This document shows, piece after piece, positions 46,388-55,335 of a stretch of 64,000 bases of DNA (the stretch's first letter is position 1; every line of letters starts with the position of its first letter). The DNA lies in the NCBI RefSeq assembly GCF_004337985.1, contig NC_043741.1:1001920-1065919 (forward strand), read 5' to 3'. The position numbers and the translations under genes are program-made. A model generated the notes under the pieces. It was not told the DNA's origin. It saw only the letters and a list, made by a program, of their open reading frames with translations, and made no database searches. This DNA comes from Pyricularia pennisetigena. Its lineage: Eukaryota; Ascomycota; Sordariomycetes; Magnaporthales; Pyriculariaceae.

Positions 46388-46873
46388 GCGGTTCGAAATG
46401 CGAGCACGTTGTAAAGAGCGCAACGCATCAGAACAAGACATTCTGCCAATCATGCCGGCATTTTGGATGGTTTCTTAGAATATGGGTGTCTATTTTTTTA
46501 TGGTGTATAAACAGAAGGACAGGCTTCATGTACTATAATTGGTTGTTGACGCCAATTGTACCACCATATAAAGATTTTCGTTTTGTTCACATTTTCCCCA
46601 CAACAAATATGCAGCTTCATTACCAGAACAAAAATGTTCACTCGAGATGAGATTGACTTTTTTATGAGGCAGGCACAAAAACATGGCTTTACATACGGAG
46701 GATATAGGCAGTATTTCTATGGGCTTTTGGAAAAATGAAGGACAAAAATAACAGGACAAAAACAAAAACATGCAACACCAAGCATTTCCCTATGGTCACC
46801 CACGTCAGTACTACTTCAGCCCTCAATTACTTGGTATTGTAAGGGAAACCGCTGGATTCGGGCTCTCGCAGCA
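46388..46873. other. Spacer between the rhomboid gene and the decayed cluster
   Basis: About 490 nt of low-GC spacer with the rhomboid 3' UTR. Nothing else is recognisable. Confidence 0.55.
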
Positions 46874-48743
46874 TCAGGAAGGAAACGTCCCGTTCGATTT
46901 CCCCTCGGAGCACCCGCCATCCTCATACCTTCCCTTACCGTCATTGTACTTGTGAAAGTACCCGGCAGCCGACCTGGCCACCACGTTCATGGCGTCCATG
47001 CACCGACAGTTGACCCCAATCGTGCTGTGCCATATGACGTACCAATCGTACCCGTCGCACTTGATGCCGTTGGGTGCGCAGTACTTGAAGGTCCATGCTG
47101 TCGGCGTCAGCAGCTTGCACCCCTTGATTGCCGACAACAGCGTGTCCTTGTCCCAATCCCAGCCGCTCCCACTTTGGGTACAGTTCGTACGTCGTCGCGC
47201 CACGCTTGTACCGCCCGCTGTACTTCCAGTTCATGGGGTTCTGCTTGTTGTTGTTGCCGCTGTTGTCGCAGCTATGTATGCGCCTCTTGAACGCCTCGAG
47301 GCACTCGTCCTTGCTGCACTCAGACGCACGGTCGCTCAGCTTCACCTTGCAGTGGTGTTCCTCGATCGTACCGACAAGGTAGCTCTCCTCCTTTTTCCAG
47401 TTGAACGTGTTGTCGGGCGCCCGCACCTTGTCGCAGAACTCGCGGAAGGTCTTGTCCAGCCGCTCCCAGCCGGCATAGAGGCGTGGCCAGTCGAGACCGT
47501 TCGAGGACCAGCACTTGAAGTCGTCTTGACTCTCGACCTTGCACGAGTCCTTGCCCAAAATCTTGGCTCTCGTCCAGGCGATCATCTCGAGCGTGGCAGC
47601 CGCAATGGTCTCGTACCCGTTTTGGTTGGGTGAAAGTTTGCCAAGAAGTAATCCGGAAGTCCCAAGTTGAAAGGCAACGCCATCCCGCTGCCGTCTTCTG
47701 GGCAGTCGGCGACGAGGGTGTCGCATGCCATGATAGGTGGGTTCAGGGATAAGTCGAGCGACTCGACTGCGAAGCCACGCTTGATCTAGTCGTGGACCGG
47801 CGTGTTATCCTTGGGGTCATGGACCACAAAATGGGTGTCGGGTTTGAAAAAACTGCATCATGGGTTGCTTGGGGCTGGGGTACTTGCCCGTGTTCTCACT
47901 GGGCGAACACATCTGACCATCCACAATCCCAGGCCATTCACTCCACTTCGAGTAGGCGATGCGTTACTTCTCGTGTCCATCGTACTCGACAGACCCTTGA
48001 CGCCTATATAGCTTGTGAAGTTCCACTGTCGGATGGCCCAGGTTTGCTTGTTGGCGAAATCATCGTTGTCAGTGTTGAAGAAGGGTGCATACCCGTTGCA
48101 GATGACGATGCTATCCTTTTTCATCTTGCCTTCCAGTGCATCAAACACCTTGCAGATATTTGGCTTTAAATGGAGTTGAATTTGTTCTGTGCCTTGGTGA
48201 GAACTGCCTTCCACTTTTCCTCGCTGTACGGGAGAAAAACGCACTCCTTGATCATACCAGCCTGGGAAGGAGCGTCAATACCAGGGTGTTAGCTAGTAAA
48301 CCAGGGGCTTCAAAAGCTGGATCCCAGCTGTCACCCCAGTCCAGTCACTCTTTCCCTTTCTGCAAACAAGAGGAAGGCACAACACAACTTACCAAGCACA
48401 GGTCGTTCCCACCAGCTGTCATGATGACCAAGTTGAGATCACCCTCGAGGGCTTTTGCTTGCTTCTACATACCATCTGTCCGATGCCCACTGCAAGCCAG
48501 GTACTGATAACTCTTTGTCGAACCGCCCAGGGCTTTGCTGACAATCTCGGGGTATGCGTAACTGGAACGCGAACACTGCCACGTCTTGGAGAGATAGGTA
48601 CCCAGCTGGTTGCCGGAGCCGACGCCAGCTGTATAGCTGTCTCCAATGGCGAGGGAGCAAGATGAAGGAGCTTGATCAAACCCCGGGACGACGAGCTCTT
48701 GACACGCCCAAGGGCTGGGATTCTTTGGTTTTGCATTGACCAT
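46874..48743 (-). pseudogene. Degenerate SGNH/GDSL-type hydrolase with a chitinase-tail-like C-terminal domain
   Basis: On the minus strand the N-terminal part reads SLAIGDSYTAGVGSG (block I, nucleophile serine), YQYLACSGHRTDG and VIMTAGGNDLCL (block III, GGND), then a 131-nt intron (48262-48392, GCTAAC branch) and IKECVFLPYSEEKW. The frame is broken at least four times. There is a TAG at 48465-48467 before the GGND block and a TAA at 48166-48168, after which the homologous continuation (NICKVFDALEGKMK) lies in another frame. A further shift and stop lie near 47960-47990, before SKWSEWPGIVDGQMC, and another shift near 47180 within the C-terminal domain. The last 200 residues (NPMNWKYSGRYKRG, LLSAIKGCKLLTP, WHSTIGVNCRCMDAM) resemble the tail of subgroup-C chitinases. 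No convincing signal peptide remains. It is the outermost member of a cluster of four broken secreted-protein genes. Confidence 0.75.
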
Positions 48744-49209
48744 TCTGCCTCTTATGACTTTAATACTAGACAAGCAAGTAGTAAGGTCTAGACAGCTCGA
48801 CAGCATGGATGCCTTGGGAAAATTGATGGTCAGCATGCAGTGTAAGTATTGTGTCTCCTGAGCATTTTAATTCATACAGTACCAGCCGACGACCCGGTTC
48901 ATCATTAATGTACTATCAATGGCTCACCTGACGGCACCATATGCAAAGTCAAGATTGCTGCTGACTGTGGCGGTGAAAATTGGCTGCCTAGGAGAAGTAC
49001 AGAAAATAAATTGGATCGTCCGCCGAAAACGATGCTTCAGGTAAAGACAGCAATGTTTGGTCAATTCTCCTGCATCAGGAGCTTGCCCACGTCAAGTCTT
49101 AACCCGGATCGGCCCTCAAGTGACAAAATTCTCCTGGGATAGCTAGACGGTCAACTTTTGCTGTTCTGTCCAATACGGCCCTTGTACACATTACAATCAA
49201 ATCAACGAG
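48744..49209. other. Divergent spacer between the SGNH and chitinase pseudogenes
   Basis: This head-to-head spacer of about 470 nt would once have held both promoters. No coding sequence, RNA gene or clear repeat is seen. Confidence 0.5.
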
Positions 49210-50573
49210 ATGCCGTCTTTAGTCATCGTTCTTAACTGCCTTGCATTGACCTTGGTGCTGTTGGTACAGGCGCAGACAGTCAACGACACCACCTTCGTCG
49301 GTCAAGCTCGAACCTCCGGCGACGTCTCGACAGCAGAAGAGTATACTTGTTCCAAGACCAAGGACTGCAAGTTGGGATGCTGCGGCCAGCTACGAGTATC
49401 TACCTACCTAGGTATCACCTTTCTTGTTGCCGATGTGTGAATACCTAGGTACTGATCACCAACAATAGAGATCCGGGCACTGGTATGGGCGTGTGTGGCC
49501 TGGGTCCAACATTCTGTGGAAAAGGATACATCTCCACCTGTAACTACAAAAGCCAATGTAACCCGGGATAGGGAATTAAACGGTCCAACGCATCGACCTG
49601 CCCCTCGAACGTGTGTTTCTCAGAGTTCGGGTTCTGCGGAACCACACCGGGCTTTTGCGGCGGCAAGATTGTGTCGTCTCCTGAATGCGGCAGTTGCCAG
49701 CAGGACGTCGGATGCCATTACTATTGGGTACTGCAAAGGCTGGAATATGGCCAAGAGGACTTGCAACACGATGAAGCCGTCCGAGATCCCCCTAGGCTAC
49801 TACACCCACATCTTCTACTCCTTCGCCCTCATCGGCCCAAAGACCTTCCACATTGTCGACATGGACGCCGAGGTGGGCTCTCACTACAATTCTGTCGCGG
49901 CGCTCAAGAATAGGCAGTCGGGGTCGCAGGTGTGGATAGCTATCGGCGGATGGGCCATGCACGACCCGGGCCCCTGGCGTACCGCCTTTTCCGACATGGC
50001 GCGGACAACGGCGTCGCAGGATGCCTTTTTCCAGCCTTTGACTGCGTTTCTGACCCTCCACAGTTTTGATGGAGTGGATCTGGACTGGGAGGTAAGCTCA
50101 AGTATACTTGGGATTGGGCCTTTGCGGACGGAGTGAGTCTTGTCAAGTCTGTGTAACTACCTATCCCCAGCCAATATCTGGCTAACTTTGGGTTTTGCAG
50201 GCTTCACCATGAAGGACCTTGGCTGCATGGTCGCAGGCTGTGAGTTCACCAACGGCACAAAAGACGGCGAGTGCACCGGCACCCCCGGCGTCTTGTCGGT
50301 GGCCGAGATCAACGAGATCATAAAGGACGGCGGCAAGGTGACGTACGACGACGCGGCGGCCGTCAAGATTGTGACGTGGGACACAAACGAATGGATATCC
50401 CTTGACGACGTCGAAACGCTCAAGATCAAGCAGGACTATGCCAATCGGACGTGTCTTGGAGGAACCATGATCTGGGCTATTGATCTTGACGACGGAAGCA
50501 TAATCAACGCTCTGGGCTCCAACCTCAATCGTCCCAAGGCAAGTACTGCAAAGAATGTGGTGGGTTGGAAGTG
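49210..50573 (+). pseudogene. Degenerate GH18 chitinase (subgroup-C-like) with chitin-binding motifs
   Basis: The ATG at 49210 opens a signal peptide (VIVLNCLALTLVLLVQAQ) and Cys-rich hevein-like chitin-binding segments (CSKTKDCKLGCCGQ, VCGLGPTFCGKG, CFSEFGFCGTTPGFCGG). The GH18 part shows IPLGYYTHIFYSFAL, VWIAIGGWAMHDPG and the catalytic signature FDGVDLDWE. Lesions: a TAG at 49569-49571 where the family has Trp (NPGWG), and a frameshift near 49690-49730 before TIGYCKGWN. About 100 residues of the barrel between the DWE motif and the GFTMKDLGC segment, including the MxYDxxG region, are missing. The donor at 50093 and the acceptor before 50201 have incompatible phases, so they look like leftovers of different introns. 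The end (GGTMIWAIDLDD) is present but the usual long C-terminal tail is absent. It cannot encode an active enzyme. Confidence 0.85.
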
Positions 50574-50781
50574 AGACCGGGGCCACAATCCCGGATTGGC
50601 ACAGAGGAGGAAAAGGGAGGAGCTTGGAGTGGTTTGAACTTTTCTTCTTCCTCTCTTTTATCTAGGTGTGGTAGTACGTTCTGCAAATCTCAATCTAGGT
50701 AGGTATCTACGCACCTACTACCTCCTAGGTACCTATTCATCTCCGAGGTACCTATTTACCTACTCTACACCCGCAACTTGA
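50574..50781. other. Short spacer with clustered CCTAGGTA/GGTACCTA motifs
   Basis: This 200-nt spacer between the chitinase and metalloprotease remnants is dense in GTAGGTA, CCTAGGTACC and ACCTACT-type motifs (about 50695-50770). They look like a degraded simple or palindromic repeat. Confidence 0.5.
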
Positions 50782-51726
50782 TCACTCTACAATTCTGCAA
50801 TACGTGCGCCTCATCATGTCCTTGAATCTTATATACCAATTGCTCTTCATCGAGTTGGCTAGGGTAGAAAAGTCGTGGGCAGAAAAGCTATCCTCGTAGA
50901 TGCGCCTGATGCCGGCAACACCGTCTTGGGACGGTCTTTAATTCTCGCGAACCAAGGACCCATCGTTCTTGCGTAGGAAGTCATTGCCCTGGTAGATCAT
51001 GAGGGAGTTCCAATCGACGTGCTCGTTGGTGGCGCCTCGCTTCGGAATCTCGGTCAAATAAAACTTGCCGGCCAGAGTTCGCCAAAGACCTTGCCGTCGG
51101 ACGACGAGTAGGGCATCTGCCAGAACAGCGGGTTCTGGTGCTCGTGGTACAGGCCCCAGACATGGCCCATCTCGTGCGCCACGGTCGAGAGGAAGCCCGT
51201 CCCTCCCTCCACCTCGCGCAGGTCCCAGTTGATGTACATCTCGGGGCCCTTGCATTCATCGTTGGCGTTGAGCGGCTCGATGCCCACGGTGGCGTACCCG
51301 GGAGTGTATTCAACTCCCGGCACGGGCTGGTCTGGCGTGATGCCCGACGACGAGCAGCTTGGCCCGGTCCTGGTGCCCGGTGCAGGCCGTGCCCGGGTCC
51401 GCCACCTCCGAGCACTTGTACACGCCCGCGGCGAGCCCGGCAGTCTTCCACATGTTGGCCGCTGTGGACTCGTAGCAGTACTTGGTGGTCTTGTCGGGCC
51501 ACGGCTTCAAGTCGCAGAGGTTGGGATCGATGGTCAGGTAGCGCTTGACGGCGAGGTGGCGCCGGACCAAGGCGTCCTTGACGGCGTGACCGGACGGGTC
51601 GGCTTGGCTCACCACGTCGCGTTTGGTGCTGTGCCCGAGCTGGGGTTGCCAGGCTGCGCTTCCGCCTTGGACGGGATGCAAACCTGCAAGGGCGGCGAGG
51701 AGGATGGAGTATGGTGCGAGCGACAT
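50782..51726 (-). pseudogene. Degenerate secreted zinc metalloprotease (metzincin type)
   Basis: The minus-strand ATG at 51726 starts a signal peptide (APYSILLAALAGLHPVQGG) and a prodomain-like region with LCDLKPWPDKTTKYCYE. The zinc site is HEMGHVWGLYHEHQ, an HExxHxxGxxH motif typical of astacin-like metzincins, preceded by VEGGTGFLSTVA. It is followed by NEHVDWNSLMIYQ, which resembles a Met-turn segment. The zinc ligands are intact but the gene is broken. A frameshift lies near 51345-51360 between DRAKLL and SSSGITPDQP, a second near 51075-51085 after GELWPA, and an in-frame TAA is at 50938-50940. Coding similarity continues in the same frame beyond that stop (QDGVAGIRRIYEDSF) to a TGA at 50782. 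No intron explains the frame changes. It sits tail-to-tail with the chitinase remnant and head-to-head with the LysM remnant. Confidence 0.8.
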
Positions 51727-52268
51727 GCTTTCTGTTGATGGGTCGTGGTTGCCTAGGGGGGCTAAACAAGTTCTGTGATGTGTTGTGCTGTGTTGTGCTG
51801 TGCTATGCTCTACACTTAGGTATGAAAGAGTGTCGAGAACTTGGACGATGCAGCCATGATCTGACAGAAGAAGAGCGGGAATCCAAGCTATCTGGAGAGA
51901 CTTGACTTTGACGATAAAGCATTTCGGACCTCAGGTATCGATCGGGTCGTCAGCTAGGTGTGTTTAGACAGCATGGTCGGCCAGACACGTATCTGTGACC
52001 ACATTTATTATATCTCTTTCGATAGTGTCGAAATCACCACAACTACTGTCACTGTCCGAGGATGCGACCACAATGGCGGACCTTTGTGTAACAGCACGGA
52101 AATGATCATACAATGTAAGCCTAGAACATAGCGACATGATAACATGACAAAACCTTGAGTGGGTAATATCCACGACCTTGTCGACAGGACCAGACTGTCC
52201 TTTTCCTATCGACAAAGTTGGGTAGGTAGTCGGCCGTCTTTAGACCATCATCAAATCGAGGCGTCAAC
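51727..52268. other. Divergent spacer between the metalloprotease and LysM pseudogenes
   Basis: About 540 nt that would have held both promoters. No gene, RNA or obvious repeat is seen beyond a short GTGTTGTGCTGTGCTATGC-like simple repeat near 51780-51805. Confidence 0.5.
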
Positions 52269-53659
52269 ATGTCGACAAGACAAGCGACTCTGGCTTCCGC
52301 AGTCGTCGGATTGCTCGTCTTTTATCCGACTCTCGTCTGCTTGCAGGCCGTTCCACCGCCAGGACCTACCCAACCGAGCACGGTGCCAAACTGCAACAAG
52401 TGGCACACCATGGTCTCTGGCGACAACTGTGAGAATGTGTCGGTCGACGCGAGGATCACTGCTGTCCCGACCACTTGAAAGTCCAGTCAGACCACTTTTG
52501 CCACATGGACAACCTCTGTCGTCTCGACCTCTGTGCTGCTACCGCCCGTCTCAACCCCCTCATACACCTTTAAACCATCCAGTCACGGACCTCAATATCA
52601 CAACGCCCACGGTGCCGACCGAGGAATGGCCGCCCAAGAACACACAGGCAGGTCAGCCATCGTACTGCAACGATTGGCATCTCGTTTTGGCGGACGAATC
52701 ATGCCGGGCCATCGTTCTGCAGCACAACAGCTGCATGGGCGTCGAGGACTTCTTCCTCTGGAACCCTGCCGTCGCGTCCAACTGCATGGGTCTCACCTTG
52801 TACAATACAAGTATGTCTGCGTCGGGGTCCAAGCCCAGAAGCAAATCTCCATCGACTTCCTCTCCTTCAGCAACAATGCCACCGTCCCGCCCATGGTGAC
52901 CCCGACGCCCGTGGAGCTGCCGCCTGTCGACAACAACTCTGCGCCCACGCCGGCTCAGGTACTCCTCCCCCACCGACTGCATAGAGTACTACCAGACCCA
53001 GCCGGACCAGACGTGCCGCGACGTGGTGGCCAAGCACGACAGCATCACGCAGGCGCAGTTCCTGGCGTGGCATCCCTTCCTGAACGGCAACTGCGACAAC
53101 CTGTGGCTTGGCCATTACTACTGCATCTTGGTGGAAAGCTTCATTCCCGAGCCACCTGTCGAGACGAGCACGCCGACGCGCGTCGAGCCCGGCATCGCGC
53201 CTGACTGTCGGGCCTGGTCCCAAGCCAGCGGTCCGACCTGGACCTGCGAGCAGTTTGTACTTATCTTGGGCCGCTTCTCGCTGTCCGGCTTCATCAAGTG
53301 GAACCCGGCAGTGGGATCATCGTGTGGGAACAGCATCAAGGTCGACTCTTGGCACTGCGTCGCCGTCCCCGGCACTCCTACGACGCGGACCGCGACGTCC
53401 ACGCCCACCTAGCCGGGAATGATATCCGGCTGCCGCAAGTTCTACTTTGTCCAACCTGACGACGGGTGCTGGGCCATTGCCAACTCGGCGGGCATCTCGG
53501 AGAGGTAAGTCTTACCCGAAAAAAGAAACAGGATGGGAATTTCCGATAGCCGGGCATTCATTAGCGACTTTTACAAATTGGAACCCTGGAATCGAGGAGT
53601 GCGGCAAGCTATGGCCAGACTATAATGTCTGCGTTTGGTATACAAATATAGGCAGGTAG
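52269..53659 (+). pseudogene. Degenerate multi-LysM chitin-binding secreted protein
   Basis: The ATG at 52269 opens a signal peptide (TLASAVVGLLVFYPTLVCLQA) and the start of LysM1 (CNKWHTMVSGDNC), which then jumps directly to its downstream linker, so the repeat core is missing. Remnants of four more LysM repeats follow in changing frames: CNDWHLVLADESC with FFLWNPAVASNC; YYQTQPDQTC with FLAWHPFLNGNC; SGPTWTC with FIKWNPAVGSSC; and FVQPDDGCWAI with FTNWNPGIEEC. The WNP and Cys pattern is that of fungal LysM proteins, which bind chitin and in plant pathogens can hide it from host receptors. Lesions are a TGA at 52476-52478, frame changes near 52560-52600 and 52805-52815, another near 52960, a TAG at 53410-53412, and a final shift across the 53507 donor-like site. 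Such genes often neighbour subgroup-C chitinases. Confidence 0.82.
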
Positions 53660-54703
53660 AAAGATGATCAGCCTTGGGCGGGAGATGAATTTGTTTCAAG
53701 TTTGAGTGGATAGTCTCCACTTTTATAACTTTGTTTCCTGAAATGTCATCAAGTCGACAACTTGAAATTAGCTGGTGACAAGCCGCCCCCTGCCCATTGA
53801 TGAATTGGGACCAATTTGATGTCTTGCAGCTGGACGAAAAAAGAAATAATATATCACACAACGAACCACGCTATACCTACATAATTTTATAACATCACGT
53901 TACGCGTCTGTGCGGTAGCACCTGCGCTTAACATCCCTCGTCGGGTCCCAGTTACAAGGCTTGTCATGTTTATCTCTAACATCGCTGCCAAGGCAGACTT
54001 GGGCCGCTAATCTGACAGTATCTACGTCATCACTTCGAGGTCAGATTATAAGATGAATGTGTGACCTGCAACAAACTGTACCAACCAGCTGGCTAGCTCC
54101 GCAAGAGAAACTCCAGCTAACAGCTTAGTCGCTCGTGGCTAAAGGATCGCAGCGAGGCATGCCAGTTGTTGGCTACCGCTGCCGTCTGTTCTATCAACGT
54201 CCGTCATCCCTACAGTATCTAATTAATCCGGCTGACACTGAACCGAACCCAGACTACTGGTACGCAAACTCAATCCGTTGACCAAACCATCTCCAATCCC
54301 CACCTTTTATGCAGTGGATGCGCCTCTAAGGGTCTGGGTGATAAAAAAAAAAAATAAAAAAACGAACAACGAACTGTACACCGCAACCGCAGAAGGGGAT
54401 TTTTTGCCAAGTTGCCTATGAAACAGGCTTTTGTGGTTGTACGTGACGAAAGCGAGGAAAAAGCATGGTCGCACCTGACAATTTGCTCTAGGGACAATGG
54501 CCAATGGCCAATGGGTTCGTCGTGTTTTTCCTTGGAAGAAAGCCCAGACAGGAAAAACCACTTTGCATTTGATGATGTAGTAGCGCGGGTTGGCATGGAG
54601 GATTTGATAACCCCTATCCTTGCTTGCTTCTTCCCTGCCTGTGAAAGTGAGCTGATCATAATCCAACGCGTACCCTCGTCCAGATCGATCTGCTCGCCCA
54701 GTC

Positions 54704-54739
<36 letters not shown>

Positions 54740-55335
54740 CATTGTTGTGTTATTTTTGGTCCCCTCCCTGCCTATTTCTTAAGACCCCCACTTTTGCCCA
54801 ATTGTCTTGGGGATTTTCGTCCTCTCTTGTGTATTCTGATCAACAACAGTAACATTGCACGGAGCAAGTCAGAAAAGGGTCGCGAATCCCTGTGTCGCGT
54901 TGCTGCTCGAGCTCCCTTGGAGCTTCCTAGTCAAGGTTGGATTCCTTAGCTGATTACCCACCCTCCCGCCAGACACCTCTGGAACATGAACCAAGCTTCA
55001 CAAGCCTCTCAAGCCTCACCCTGATTTTGGCTCTCATCATCGCCAGGGCCGTTTCCACAAGCAACAGAGGCGCTCCACTTAAACCACGACACCATCCATG
55101 TACCTAGGTATCCAAGGTACCTAAAGTATGTTCATTGAGTCTTGCGCACCGCACAACGTGTTTTGAGGCTCTTCTCTCGACCATCAAGACGCGAAAGATG
55201 CGTGCCTAGCTCTTGCCTACCTTATCTACATTAGCAGTCCTGGGATTTTTGTTTGCTTGCTGCGCTTGCTGACATTTTCCGCTGTCTACCGAGGCAGGGA
55301 TCCATCCTGCAATCATCGTTTGACCTGCAGCGACC
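53660..55335. other. Intergenic region upstream of the PhoD-like phosphatase gene
   Basis: About 1.7 kb without a gene. It holds a 32-nt GT microsatellite (54706-54737), a short A-run near 54343-54361 and one TACCTAGGTA palindrome (55101-55110). The last 200 nt are pyrimidine-rich and probably include the promoter. Confidence 0.55.
54706..54737. repeat. (GT)16 microsatellite
   Basis: Sixteen perfect GT units about 600 nt upstream of the PhoD-like phosphatase start. It is likely polymorphic between isolates. Confidence 0.9.

Noticed and set aside
46874..53659. The four broken secreted-protein genes as normal intron-containing genes
   Set aside because: Only a few frame changes coincide with donor/acceptor pairs. 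Several stops and shifts lie inside conserved motifs, and the phases at splice-like sites do not match.
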